DNA of 64,000 nucleotides from Amborella trichopoda (GCF_000471905.2 NW_006499827.1:2151484-2215483), one strand, 5' to 3'. Positions 32,601 through 44,946 are shown, numbered from the stretch's first letter. Notes: a model not told the origin generated them from the letters alone. Made by a program: numbers and translations.

Positions 32601-32950
32601 GCCTGCAATACCTTCTCATCTGTACCATATGTACCTACTTTTCTCTCTAAGAGGAGAGAGAAAGAACCAAATCTTTCTCTCTCTACCTCTAAAATTAGAG
32701 AAAATCACATAACGGCCTCGGATCGAAGCAGAATAATCAGAGACACTGAAAATCTCTTCTTTGTATCTCTGAGCAGAGACTCTCTACGGTTCTTTCTTTT
32801 CATTGATTTTCTTATTATTCTTCTTTTGTTTCTCTCTCTATTTGATTTTCTTTCTTTTCTCAATATTTAGGGATATGATCGGTCCCTGGTATTTTATTGA
32901 TTTGTTTAATAGACGGATGAATAAATAATAAGATTGGATCACTCTGTCAT
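32601..32950 (+). other. Probable GTL1-like 3' UTR
   Basis: Pyrimidine/GA-rich like the 5' region (CTCTCTAAGAGGAGAGAG at 32643-32660 forms a hairpin). An AATAAA at 32920-32925, followed by AATAAG, is the best polyadenylation candidate. The true end is not determinable here. Confidence 0.45.
32920..32925 (+). terminator. Candidate polyadenylation signal AATAAA
   Basis: First AATAAA downstream of the GTL1-like stop, 320 nt after it, within AT-rich sequence. Plant signals are degenerate, so this is only a candidate. Confidence 0.35.
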
Positions 32951-33699
32951 TAATTCGAGTGTTGAGGTCAGTGAGCGCCGTTGAAGGGGTGAATGGTTCA
33001 GGATCCGAGGCGTGGGACCGACCTCCCCTGTACAATGGCTGACGTTCTTTTCTTTTTTCTCCTAAAGATGGGATTGCGTATTTTGCGCAAATTTTGTAGA
33101 GCAACCCTCCCATACCTATGTATAGGACACCATTAAGTTTAGCATAAATTTTAAAAAAATTATTACAAAAATTGATTTTTTTAAAGATTTGGGATAAATT
33201 TAATGATGATCTTTTGAAGTCCTACGCACATTATTGTAGGAGGGTCTCATATGACCAATACTCAATTTTTTATATACAAATTTTATATGATAATGCAACC
33301 TCTTTTCTTTTCTTTTTTTTTCTTGATAATGGATATAAAAAAAGGACACAGTTAACATGCGGGCTTGACAATAAATATATTTTTAAATACAATTTGATCC
33401 TAATTTTTAGATGTTATATAATTTTTAACATAGAAACTATAAATATGAAAAAATAAATAAATTTAAAAATTTAAAATAATAATTATATTAAGAAAATATT
33501 TAGACGGTTAGTTACAATTGTTTTTAGATGGACCATCTATTTGCATCCATCTAAAAAATGGATGCTTTATACATCTGGACTGCATATTGTACAAATGCGG
33601 TCCCGCCCGCATGAAACAATAGTTCAAAATTTATATATGGCTGCAACCTCCTCTTTTTCTTTTTTTCTTGATAATATATAAAAAAGTAGTTTATACATA
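32951..33699. other. Intergenic, no gene seen
   Basis: A small GC patch near 32975-33040, then AT-rich DNA. The phrases CAACCTCTTTTCTTTTCTTT plus CTTGATAATGGATA (33297-33335) and CAACCTCCTCTTTTTCTTTT plus CTTGATAATATATA (33645-33680) form a diverged direct repeat about 350 bp apart. Confidence 0.4.
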
Positions 33700-33965
33700 G
33701 GGGTGAATAGTTACATTTGTGCCCCTAGACCACTCGTTCATTGATGGATGTGGAGTTGTGGGCTGTCTGGCAAAAAAATGGCACAATCAACAGTTTATAA
33801 TTTTTTTAAAAAATTATCATTTTAAAAATTAAAATTCATTTATTTATACATTCAAATTATATATATCTAAAAAAATAAGTCCAAAATCCATCCTAAAAAT
33901 ATACTATGAAGAGGGCACTGACTTCTACATATGAGTCCTGGAATTCATAAAAACCATGTCCATGT
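33700..33965. repeat. Repeat H, copy 2
   Basis: CAATCAACAGTTTATAATTT, AAGTCCAAAATCCATCC, GAAGAGGGCACTGACTTCTA and ATGAGTCCTGGAATTCATAA match copies at 11420 and 41525/42493. Serves as an uninterrupted (empty-site) relative of the copy broken by the 718-bp foldback element. Confidence 0.6.
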
Positions 33966-33974
33966 ATATAACGT

Positions 33975-34310
33975 GTAAATTTTATATTATAGAGGTAACG
34001 TGCCACTCAAAAAATAGGAGCAAACATTGTTTAAAACATTTTAATTGATCATATCGACATTGATATGTTTCCATATATAAAAAAAGAATTTTCAAGTCTT
34101 AAAAATAATGTATATTGTAAAATGTTGTCTGGGCCATTTATATTCAAGAGCTTCAAGGGATCTTAACCACTTTTGAATATTTATATTTAGGGTTGAACAT
34201 GGACTTTCAAGCCACACTTCTGATACTAGAACTACTTCTTCCGATAAAATTTAGCGGGGCCCTTCCTTGTATAATTTAAAGTATGCAATTTATACAAACC
34301 TCACCCCGAT
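33975..34310. mobile_element. Diverged MITE-B relative
   Basis: Interior order AATTGATCATATCGACATTG, TTTTCAAGTCTTAAAAATAA, GTCTGGGCCATTTATATTCA, ending GCAATTTATACAAACCTCAC. Central palindrome decayed. TSD not read. Confidence 0.55.
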
Positions 34311-35081
34311 TTTATTTTAGGTATATTGAAAGCTATGACACAATATGGAAGTTGCCCCTATCATTGGCTCTAAAATAGGGCAGCTAGAGGTCCAAAATTT
34401 TTTTATTCCATATTTCATGAAAATTTAGGAGACACCGATAGGGCTTCATACTTGATTGTGCATTATAAAACCTGCTTTCCCAATTTTTTTGTATCTGATA
34501 AGGGGTGTTTGATGTTTTCTTAGTCAAATTGTGTTATTCATTTGTGACTGGGATCCTTGAAATTTAGCTTTGATTGTCTTAAATAGCAAAAAATTTAAAT
34601 TGTTTTTCAAATGAATATGATTATTGATATCAAAAGCAATTCCTTTTTTTTTGTGTCAACAAACTCATTATCTCCTGTCATCTTGCCCATGGCATGCTTC
34701 TTGTTGCACAGTGTGGGCCAATAATCAACTGTGCCATTTGTTATGGTCACTTGATTTACAAAGGAAAGGTTCAACCTGTTGCCCTTATCTATGGGATAGT
34801 ATACCATGAGAATGTTATCTTTTCACATACAAGGGTCACACACGCACTTCAAGCAATCAGATGTGGAATCGGAATGCTGGGTTCTGTAATTTCTCTATGG
34901 GAGGAAAATTCTCTGACTTTGATGGTAGTAAAAAGCCCGTATCACATCTGATGCTTTGGGGTGATTTTAACTTGTCCCAAATGTAGATAATCTTATGGTA
35001 TGTTTTCTTCTAATTTATTCTAAAACACCTATTTTTTTCTTTTTCTCATTTGATAGCCTTCATACTATTACAATTAATTAA
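34311..35081. other. Intergenic, no gene recognised
   Basis: An 85-codon frame at 34694-34951 without a starting ATG has no domain I recognise. It could be a decayed coding fragment but nothing supports this. The last nine bases (35073-35081) are the TSD of the next element. Confidence 0.35.
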
Positions 35082-35497
35082 AGGAAAAGTTTATATAAGG
35101 TCGCAACCTTATACTATTAAAGTTACTTACCCAAAAAAAAAAAAACCTTATACTATTAAAGTAAATGCACCTCAAAAGTTCTCTAGAAGAGAGTGTTTTG
35201 ACTTTGGAGAACCCGCCAATCAATCATCTCGACTTCGAGATGTGTGGATATGAAGGGAAAAAAATTTTAGTTCAATGAATATTGCATCTTATAACAAGTT
35301 ATCAAAAAGTGTATATTCAAGGTTTCAAGTATTTATAGAACTGCTTGGTCCTTATCAACTTTGAAATTTTAAATTTCATAGTTGGAGATTGAGATATACT
35401 TTCGAGCCATAATAAGGTTTCTGAAATCGGAACTTCATCTCCAATCAAATTTTAGAGATGTGATTACTTCTAAAGGGTGCCTTATACAAACCTCATC
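35082..35497. mobile_element. MITE-B copy with perfect 9-bp TSD
   Basis: 416 bp flanked by attaattaa at 35073-35081 and 35498-35506, identical. The left end AGGAAAAGTTTATATAAGG pairs with the right CTTATACAAACCTCATC. TTATACTATTAAAGT is duplicated near the left end (35110 and 35148), separated by an A-rich insert. Centre: TCATCTCGACTTCGAGATGT. Confidence 0.9.
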
Positions 35498-35506
35498 ATT
35501 AATTAA

Positions 35507-37524
35507 ATGGCCTTATTATTATTTGTTGTCTTTTCCTTTTTTTATGATGTTGACTTGGGACCTTGATGGGGATGGAACAATAGACGCCACAACGTGGAAC
35601 CTCGTCTTCTACCATTGATGGTGGCGGCCACTGCAAAATTTGTATTTCATCTTTGTTCTGAATGAAAACAAGGAAAAATGAAACTCTTCCTTTCAATTGT
35701 GATACACACTCTTTCTCTTCATTTATTTGAGTGAGCTTATTATGCTCTCCATACACATTTATGGAGGTTTCTAGCTAACTAATCTTAATTAAATGACTGT
35801 GAGTGAGCTTACACATTAATTATGATTTGACATACACAATTGCTGCCAGCTTATGATATATATTTTTCTCTATCCCTGTCTAGTCTTATTTGAATAGCTT
35901 TGGTCTGGAGACACATTGAACTATTTCCCATTCATTTGCAATGATATTTATTTTTCTGAATGAATATCTAAGGAATACTACCATTTCTATCAAGGAACTT
36001 TACCGATTGGCCCCAAAGTTTCATGGGTATTTTCTGGACCAGAGCCTGCCTCCTGAAACCCCAAATTTTCTCATTTAAATCTGGTCCATTGCACTTCCAT
36101 GATCAGTAAAAGGTTATGGGAACTTTTTGACATTTATAGGCAAATTTTACAGTCTCTCTCCATTTTAACCTGTTAGTTTGGCACTTCATGAATTCTGAAA
36201 CTAAACCAAGCAATATATTCCATTTCCAAATATGGAAAATATGGCAATGAAAGGGCACAAAATAGCAATGATGTCTAAAATGGTTTCTATTTTATGGTAA
36301 AATTTTAGGCATCCAGGGCTTTGGATCATGTACCTTTACATTCAAATATCATTACATTATATTATCAGACCCCATTGAGTCCATTATTAAAGGAAATAAA
36401 CAAAAAAAGAAAAGAAAAAAAAAAAGAACTGTTCCTTTTTTTTCTGTGTCAATTTAGCACTCCTATATTTCTAGGGTTTCCTGTTCTTATTTTTCCCTCA
36501 CCAAATGTAGTAAGCCGAATAAATAAGAAAATCTGGTGCAAAAGATAGGGTTTTGGTGTGATTCTCTCCTGAAAAGAGCAAACTGAAATTACATGAGACC
36601 CATTAGGGTTCAGGTATCTTACCTATAAAAAGCTAGGGCAAAACTGTTGAGGAAAACGACTATGGAACTTTAGGGTTTCGTGCCATCTGAAAATGCCTGT
36701 AAATTATTTGAGTTTTTCCATTTACCATATTTATGCCTACTAAATAAGGGAGAGGGAGGGAGGGAGGGAGGGGGAGAGAGACAGAGATGGCCCAATAAAT
36801 AAGAGGGGAAAGTGGTGAGTGTCAAATGCCAATGAGAATGTTCGGGTTTCAGAATCTTTTCTGAAAGAAAAAGCAGGTTGAAGATGAAAACAGAGATTGT
36901 TACCTTCTGTCAGAAAAAAGAAAAGAAAAATAAAGTTAAAGATGAATCACCCACTTTAAAATGTCCATAAGAGTAGGGTTACAGTTGAATATCTTCCCAA
37001 AAGAAAGAAAAAACCAGCTCAGAAAAGTGAAAGAACTCTATGCAACAAGCTAGGGTTTCTATTTTTGGGTGGATAACATGATAGCATGTTTTTTACAATG
37101 CTTTTCTTGCCCATCAGTTACAGTTTCTTGTCAGATAAAAGACACACTTCAATGGGAAAAGTGCATAACTTACTGAATTAAAGGGCAAATAACTATAAGA
37201 AACTGAAATAAATAATGTGACTGTGCAGTGAAAAACACATGGGTTTGGGCATTAAACCGTAAAAAGCAATGCAACATGGAAATGTGTGTCTGATGTTGTG
37301 TTTCTGCTTTTTTTGCTATGCAAAATGAACATTTGTGCCTGTCGTTGTGTTTATCGTTTTTTTTCATGCATAGCACACAAAGAGCAAAACATTTTTTGTG
37401 ACTCGGTCCAGTTGACCCGGAGGGCTGTTTTACTCGTACTCGCTCGGTGCCTTAGTTGCATGTATGATTTGGGGGGTACATAATTTTTTTTTTAAATTCT
37501 AAAATTTGTAAAAATATGGAATGG
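35507..37524. other. Intergenic, no gene seen
   Basis: AT-rich. Contains a GGGAGGGAGGGAGGGAGGGG run at 36752-36772 (potential G-quadruplex) and several TAGGGTTT words (36470, 36546, 36670, 37051). Short frames at 35382-37483 show no domain. Confidence 0.4.
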
Positions 37525-37550
37525 TATATATATATATATATATATATATA
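37525..37550. repeat. (TA)13 microsatellite
   Basis: Thirteen uninterrupted TA dinucleotides, followed by AT-rich sequence to 37928 in which no gene is visible. Confidence 0.95.
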
Positions 37551-37928
37551 TTATGATTTAGATGTTTCTTAAAATGATTGGTGAGTGTTTTTTGCATAAT
37601 CCTATTTCTATTTATTTCTTTTTTTGGATTTTTTTTTTTTAATATAAATCTCCTCAACTATAAATCAATTTTTTTAGATTCATTTTTTCTATATTATTTG
37701 AAGTTTATTTGGATATTGAGATGTTGCTTTTTGTTTGGTTTTAATTTTACTACCTTCATTTTATTTTTCATATTTTTTTTATTTCTTTTGAATTTTTTTT
37801 AGGGATCTTTTTTTCCTGGGGCGAGTTTGCTCGGCTCGGCCAAGGGTGAAGTACCTCAGCCAAGTTGAGTTTCTAAATGTTGTTCCACACCTTAAAATAT
37901 AGGCACTTCTTATTAACCTTTTTTCTTA

Positions 37929-38332
37929 GGGTGCGGTTTTGTATTGAGCCTAGGCTCTGAACAATCAAATTAAAGCCTACCTTCGAATAGTTTCGAGAAA
38001 TGTGGTTTCAATACTTGAAATCTATGTGATAGCCTTAAAATGTATTTTTATTTTTATTTATAAAGTTTAAAGCTTCAAAAATAGTGTAGATTGACAGATC
38101 TATGAGAACTTGAAAATCTTGAAAATTAACGGTCCAAAAATGTGTTACAAAATACACTATTTTCAAAACTTGAAATCCTTGTTTCTCTCGTGTCCATGTA
38201 TCTTGATGTCACGATGATCAATTTGATGATATTTGGGCATCAAAACAACGTCTTCTAGTGAAAATTTTGAGGTAGGCTCTTATTTGATTGTTTAGAGCCT
38301 CAGCTCTATATAAACTTTCCCCTTTTTCTTAA
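37929..38332. mobile_element. MITE-B copy with perfect 9-bp TSD
   Basis: 404 bp flanked by tttttctta at 37920-37928 and 38333-38341, identical. The left end GGGTGCGGTTTTGTATTGAG, then CCTAGGCTCTGAACAATCAA, faces TTGATTGTTTAGAGCCTCAG, then CTCTATATAAACTTTCCCC: near-perfect inverted arms of about 45 bp. Centre: CATCTTGATGTCACGATGAT. Confidence 0.92.
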
Positions 38333-38597
38333 CATCTCAGTTAGTGTTTTAAAATCCAGACTCCTGGGTTAAACAAGTCACCTACCTGCATTTTGATATT
38401 TTTTATTTTTGTTTATTTGGTTGGGCCTCTATAAGAAATGGGTATACACAAATTTTATATCAAAAAATTCAGTAAAGTAAAATTTAAATTTAAGATATTC
38501 TGCATCATAAACTAACCTTTGATATTATGACTAACACTAACCTACACGTCTATTTAGATCAAACAACTGGAATAGCAGTCAACTATGTTTTGTTTTT

Positions 38598-38934
38598 GGT
38601 GCGGTTTATATAGAGCCTAGGCTCTAAACAATCAAATTAGAGCCTACCTTCAAATAGTGTTGAGAAATGAGGTTTCAATACTAGCTTCAAAACTAGTGTA
38701 GATCGATAGATCTATGAAAACTTGAAAATCTTGCAAATTGACAGTCTAAAAATGCATTATAAAATACACTCTTTCCAAAATTTGAAATCCATTTTTTTCT
38801 CTTGTAAATACATCTTGATGTCGAGATGATCAATTTGAAAATATTTGGGCATCAAAACTACCTCTTATAATGAAATTTATGTGGTAGGCTCCAATTTCAT
38901 TGTTTAGAGCCTCGACTCGATATAAACTTTTGCC
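38598..38934. mobile_element. MITE-B copy
   Basis: 337 bp, same subfamily as 37929 (TATAGAGCCTAGGCTCTAAA on the left, GAGCCTCGACTCGATATAAA on the right), 265 bp away in the same orientation. Flanking 9-mers match at about 6 of 9 in a T-rich context, so the TSD is uncertain. Centre: CATCTTGATGTCGAGATGAT. Confidence 0.85.
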
Positions 38935-40215
38935 TTTTTTATATTGGTGGTGACAATTGTAAAAGGTCCCACAAATTTCAAAGCCCTCATTCTCTAAGTG
39001 GTTCACATCCTCTTAAAAGTTAGGTTTTTCCTACTTAAAGCACATAGGTTAGCATCATAAATTTTAAGCCGTTCATTTCTTTTTTTTTTTTCTTTAAACC
39101 AAAAGTCGAATAGAACAATCAGTGCCACATGTCATTCGACAAGATTATTGATTGGATGGAGGACCCAAGTGAGATTATTGGACGGTGGAGATTCACACAA
39201 AGGAAGTTGTGCTGTTAATGAAAAGCTATTGAAGTATGTCATGGTCCTTTTCAATTATTTGTTGGGCAGGTGAGCTGGGATTCGAATATTAGACCGTTGG
39301 GTTCTTAAAATATGAGGCAATCAACAAAAAAAAATAAAAATAAAAAGGCTCCACTCCCGTTATTGTATTCTACTTTATTTAATCTGTACTTGGTTTTACA
39401 GTTTTTGGGACTCAATTATTTTTGTTTTGTCTTTTTGTTTTCAAGTATCTCACCTTGTTTGGCTTATTGGTAAGTTGGTAACTACAAGTAGGGGGGGACC
39501 CACACCCACCCAAAGTAGACCCACTTGGCCAAAACGCTCCAAAGTGCCCTAGGGATGAGCCCTAGACCTATAAGAACATGATGCCAAGAAAAACTGAAGA
39601 ACCATAAGAAAGTGTGAATGTTAAATGGTCCCGTGGGAGCATATAAGCATATCATCCATTCTCGGGCACTACCCTATATTTAGTACCTCAGATTTTGGGA
39701 TATGAGGTCTTAAGTTCTTAACCCAGTGATCAATGTGACAAAAAAAAAAAAAAAAAACAAACAAGTGTCCCTTAAAAATTAATGCCCTAAAGTGAAAAGA
39801 GACCGTACGACTCTTGGACCATCCAAATTACAGTGTTTATTACCTTAAATTCTTAATTTTATTTTGCCATATACTCACATGGTAATTCATGGATCCTGAA
39901 AATTTTAGTCTGACAAAAATTATCTCCTAAACATCTTCTTTGCCAGAGGGAGCAAGTGTACAGTGAGCAGCAATATAAAGATTGCATTGTGATGCTCAGC
40001 ACTTGGACTGTTGGATTCATGACTACAGCATGAAATACAAGGAGGACCACGAAATTTGAACCTTGTTGCTGCAAAAATTAGCCCAAATATACTACTTTTG
40101 GCATTCACTAGTAAGTTGTTATTGTTCGTGAAGAAAATAGAAGAATTATAGCCCCACCAAAAGAAGCAAGTCAAAATAACCCCTTGCAACTCTTCTTCAA
40201 TACTCTTTCATAAAT
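38935..40215. other. Intergenic, no gene seen
   Basis: AT-rich with an A17 run at 39739-39756 and a GGGGGGGACCC patch at 39491. The - strand frames at 39859-40189 have no domain I recognise. Confidence 0.4.
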
Positions 40216-40589
40216 GGGTGTGGTTTGCATGGGGCCTAGGCCCTACACAATGAAAGTAAGACACACCCACAAATAATGTCGAAAAATGTTGTTTCATCTT
40301 TATGATGGCCTGAAGATTTACTTTCGTCTCCAATTATAAAATTAAAAGCTTAAAAAAATAGTGTAGATAGAACAGATTTATAAATACTTGAAAATTGACC
40401 GTCTAGAAAAAGCATTACAAGATGCACTATTTTCAAGGTTTGAAATCCATGTTTCTTATGTCCATAGTTCTTGATGTAAAGATGATCGATTTGAGGATTT
40501 TTTAGCATCAAAACAACCTCTTCTACTGAATTTTTTATATACACCTTAATTTAATTATTTAGGGCCTCGCCCTTATATAAGCTTTTTCC
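40216..40589. mobile_element. MITE-B copy with 9-bp TSD
   Basis: 374 bp. The left end GGGTGTGGTTTGCATGGGGC pairs with the right GCCCTTATATAAGCTTTTTC. Flanks ttcataaat (40207-40215) and tttataaat (40590-40598) match at 8 of 9. Centre: GTTCTTGATGTAAAGATGAT. Confidence 0.88.
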
Positions 40590-41524
40590 TTTATAAATTT
40601 GGGTGTCGCTTTAGTTTATCAAAAGCACAATCACTAGTTGTTAGAGGCATCCCATTTAATGCACACACGTCGTTGAGGGATGCAAGAAGTAATTCTTTGT
40701 ATGTGAACTTCTTAATTCATTGTATTATATTATATGGTCTATGGTTGTTGGAGGTTCACCAGAGAGATGGTCGGTCTTACATTGGCTGACCAAGTTTTCT
40801 TGTAATACCACATAACCCCCCATCACTCTCTCTAGGAGGGGTAGCAAGGCCATGGCGCCCGGCCTGGCCCGGCCCAACCCGGTCCAGCTCTAAAAATTAG
40901 ATTTGGGCTATAAAATGTGACCTGAGGTCTCGGCCTATTAACCAAGCTTGGGCCAAGGCCCTTTGCCCAATCAAGGCAAGGGCGTGCTGTAGTCAGCCCT
41001 ATAAGGATAAGATTCGAGCTAGGTCCTGTGCAGACCTGACTCGTAGCTAACCCTATATTAGTTCTTGCAAAAGTTATAAATTCCTATAGAACAATAACTG
41101 TATGTAAGAATGCATATTTGTTGTCTTACTATATTTTAATTCTTTTTTTAGTTTTTTTCTTTTTTTAAGTAATTCTAGGATAGGAATCAAACTTGAGTTA
41201 TAGTGATCACATTGTCATTCTAAGGTGCCAAACTCCCATGTACCTTTCTCTTCGTTGTTTTTTTTAGTTAATTCAGTGCAGAAGACTGGCTGCTACCCAT
41301 TTGTGAATTAGTTTGTGGTTTTTGAAGTTGCAACTGGAAATAGAAACCACAACATACAACAGAGGTATGGGGTGTACGACCTCAGCTCTCATCCCTTGGT
41401 GGTGGTTCCACGCAAACACACGATTAGCTATGCAATTCAAGAAAATTGGCAGGTAAAAAGAAATAAAAAAACAATTAATTATCATAGAAGAAAACCATTC
41501 CATTTCATATCATTGACTTAAAGA
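40590..41524. other. Intergenic with a GGCC-rich repeat (40835-41050)
   Basis: 40835-41050 starts TAGGAGGGGTAGCAAGGCC and continues GCCCGGCCTGGCCCGGCCC, another copy of the GC-rich family with a hAT-like left end. Short frames on both strands at 41273-41521 have no domain. Confidence 0.45.
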
Positions 41525-42575
41525 GAATTGTTTGGTGAGTCCAAGCCTGCACTTGTTACTATGCGGACTTGGAGATCTAGACCATCCACCAAAGAGTGTA
41601 GATCTACATCATAAATAGTAGTCTTCCAAAGAAAAAGTAAAATCAACAGTTTAAAAATTCTCTCTAAAAAGTGCCATTTCTATTTTTAAAATTTATTTAT
41701 TTATATATATTAATAATCTACATGATAAATTTTATATATTCTCTAAAATTTAAGATTAAATTCTAGAGAAAATTACATAAAAATTCGTTATACTTTGCGT
41801 TATTACCGACCTACCAAATAGTTTCCATTATTACATTTATGTCCATTTTTTACCTTTTATAGCGTAATTTTCAAAAAAATGCCACTTTACTTTTTCCGAT
41901 GTTGAACATCTGAATTGGTTGGATTTTCGGATGTTCATCATCCGAAAATAGGCCTAAAGTTAAACGTTAAATTTTCTATTTTCGGATGCTGAACATCCGA
42001 AATTAAAGAATTTTCGGATGTTCAACATCCGAAAATACTCCGATAGTTTAACGTTAAGTATAGCATTTTCGGATGTTGAACATCTGAATTTAAGAGATTT
42101 TTGGATGTTCAGCATCCGAAAACAAAGAAGACGAAGGTTTATTTAACTATTAGGGTACTTTCGGATGTTGAATATCTGAAAATCTCTTAAATTCGGATGT
42201 TCAACATCCGAAAATGTTATACTTAATATTAAACTATCGGGGTATTTTCGGATGTTGAACATCCGAAAATCCCTTAATTTCGGATGTTCGATATCCGAAA
42301 ATAGGAAATTTAACGTTTAACTTTTGGCCTATTTTCGGATATTGAAAATCTGAAAAGGGTAAAGTAGTATTTTTAAAAAAATTGCGTTATAAAAGGTAAA
42401 AAACGGACATACATGTAATAACAAAAACTATTTGGTATAACCGTAATAACACAAAATATAACAAATTTTTATGTAATTTTTCCTAAATTCTATTTTAAAA
42501 ATAAATTATTATGGGGCCGAGTTTCTACATGTGAGTCCATGGACTCATATAAACCATGTCCTTTATTAAATGTGA
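41525..42575. repeat. Repeat H, copy 3, split by a foldback element
   Basis: 41525-41756 and 42493-42575 together make one copy of repeat H (AATCAACAGTTTAAAAATTC on the left; GGGGCCGAGTTTCTACATGT, ATGAGTCC-like and CATGTCCTTTATTAAATGTG on the right). The 718-bp element between them sits at the position where copies 1 and 2 read continuously. Confidence 0.65.
41766..42483. mobile_element. 718-bp foldback element of eleven nested palindromes
   Basis: Flanked by taaattcta at 41757-41765 and 42484-42492, identical 9-bp TSDs. Each arm is about 350 bp: outer part AAAATTACATAAAAATT...ACCTTTTATAGCGTAATTTT, inner part built of 25-bp palindromes made of TTTTCGGATGTT, one centre base, and the complement. 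Eleven palindromes occur; their centre base alternates G and C strictly, with short (about 6 nt) and long (about 30 nt) spacers alternating. Unit 1 on the left has no partner on the right, so the right arm lost one unit. Loop at about 42120-42155. No coding sequence. Inference: Mutator-like foldback MITE. Confidence 0.92.
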
Positions 42576-44654
42576 AGACATCTTTGTTTTTATAAACGTA
42601 AAGCTAATGAAACTGCAATAATATTGCCTTAAAGGTCAAAATGGAATATGGGTAGAACTTTGATATAACTTTACTTTACTTGAAAGATAATTCATTAAAA
42701 GAAAATGACATTTTAAATTATTATGCACGGTAAATAAATATTTTCTCATTTATTTATAAAGAAATGCGCTATTTTAATCAGGATACCACTTGTTTCAACT
42801 AAACCAAGTTTGCTTTAGTTGTTTTCAAATTGTAAGATATGGGTATTCATTATGTTCACTTCAAATGATTGAGGGCCTAATCATGTGCCTTGTAATATTT
42901 TATTGGAATTATGAAACCATAATGTGAGTAGAATTTCACCAAGTAAAACCTAAAGAACAAGATCTTATAGAACAGCTCCCAAATCATTGGCATGAAAAGT
43001 AGACAAAGATAAAATTTTATTCTTTTTTGTGAAGATATTGTGACACAATGTTCTCCTGCCTGGGTCCTTTCGAGATGACTACAACTAGTTTTTAATCTTT
43101 AATATTTAAAAAAATAAATATTGAGAATCATGAAATATGTCAACATCTAAGTGGAGTAACTTACTAAGTTGTTTTTTTTTTTTCTTCTAGATGAGTGAGT
43201 AAATATCAAACAATAATACAACACCATTTAAGAAGTACGATTTAGTTTCAATAGGAAGCTTTAAAAGAGCAAGGGAAAGACCTAAAAGGATATAAAAGGA
43301 ATGAGCGAGAAACAATATGGTCTTATTGAGAGTATGACCCTTGATAAAGCATAATTATGAAATGAAATTTGTGTAACCGACCTCAAATAGTTGAGATAAA
43401 ACTTGGATGACGTTGATAAATAAACACGAGACAATTTCTGTAAAATTAAATAAATTGAAAACTTAGGAATTCTATTGATCAAGAAATATTATTGAACTAT
43501 TATATTTTATATTTTCATGGGATTTGTTGGAGGAAGCATAGAAGCCCCACACACACTTGAAATATGGAAAAGAGGTTAAATGATGTTTTAATTTAAGGAA
43601 TTATCACTTGAACCCAAGTTTTTGTAATAAGCACCAACGTACAGTTGTGCAATTTATATGAATGTAGACATGTTTGTATGAGTATTGACCTGAGTGTCGT
43701 GTCTTGAGTATGCAGTACATAAGTGAAAAACGTCAATATGACAAGCCACATATGTGCAATCATTATCTTGAATGATATAATAAGCTTTTTCATAGAGTAT
43801 TTATATATTACAAATTCTTCAATTATTACATATAAGAGTAAGCGTTAGATTGCAGTTTTGGCATTCATGTGCATTGTCCTCGGTTGAATACTTTTGTCAG
43901 CTCTTCACAATGTTTTTCTTTTATATAATATAATTTCTTCTCTTATTATACTTAAGCATGATTGGCCTAGTGGTAAACTTTGGCTCTCCTTTTCATTAGG
44001 CTCCAAGTTCAAATTCTTAGGTGATTACTTGTCAACATTTTAGTTACGTGCAAGATCTTAGGTGATTACTGTCAACTTTTTAATTAACGATCATGTCAGC
44101 ACGTAATATCAAGCTTAAAATGAAATTTTGACGTAACAGTGTATGGGAAATGATCAAACCACCTCGAAGAGTTGAAATTTATATCAACTAATACCCTTTT
44201 CAATTATTTGTTAATAAACCAAAATTGTCATTTTCTTATTTAAAACCCCTGGATAAGTGGTGGGATTTTTGGCAATTTAGATGTCAAATGACCCTTATAG
44301 CCATGCTTGTTCTTGGTTTTAAACTTGGAACAAGTATTTTTATTAATATATACATGGTTTCTAACCTCGAATAAGTAAGGATATTTGTATTATTTATCTT
44401 AAGGTAATTTTAGTGGGGCTAAATTACCGTTATTCTAGGTTTCTAAACCGAAAATATTTTTCTACAAAATGATATTTTAGATTTAGAAATTAAAACAAGT
44501 TGGTGTATTTAAGTCATGTGACCCAAGTGACTTAAACGGACCAATTACCAAATACTCTCTTGTTCAGGGTTCCAAGTCAGGAAATAAGACAAAGAAAGGC
44601 ATCTTTTAACAAAATGATTGAGGAGCTATCTAAGTGAAAGATATTTGGAAAGCA
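42576..44654. other. Intergenic, no gene seen
   Basis: Plain AT-rich DNA. One small direct repeat (TCTTAGGTGATTACT near 44017 and 44054). Minus-strand frames at 43282-43793 have no domain. Confidence 0.4.
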
Positions 44655-44722
44655 ACCACTGTGTTGTAATTCAATTGATTCAGCCACCTCGTTGATACTG
44701 TTGCCGTGCTTTAAGCACTTTA

Positions 44723-44816
44723 TTGATAATTTGTTAGACGTTTGAAAGTTGAAACATTAAAATAAATTGTTGATAATTTGTTAGACGTTTGAAAGTTGAA
44801 ACATTAAAATAAATTG
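44723..44816. repeat. 47-bp tandem duplication
   Basis: TTGATAATTTGTTAGACG begins at 44723 and again at 44770, with identical sequence through ACATTAAAATAAATTG. Present only in the left copy of the segmental duplication, so it arose after that duplication or was lost on the right. Confidence 0.9.
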
Positions 44817-44946
44817 AAGAGAGAGCGAGAGAGAGAGAGAGAGAGAGAGAGAGTTAAAGAAAGAGTCCACCTTTTTGCAACAAACTCGATAGCTTTCTCA
44901 AACGAAAGAATAAACCATTTTTACTAAGTGCCACTCTTTTAGTATT

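Noticed and set aside
34694-34951. 85-codon frame
   Set aside because: Looks protein-like in composition, but I recognise no family and see no ATG start or gene context.
36752-36772. GGGA run as a regulatory G-quadruplex
   Set aside because: Simple repeat in intergenic DNA with no gene nearby; only composition supports it.
41889-42350. CRISPR-like palindromic repeats
   Set aside because: Units alternate in orientation and spacers are themselves mirror-paired; the 9-bp TSD shows a transposable element.
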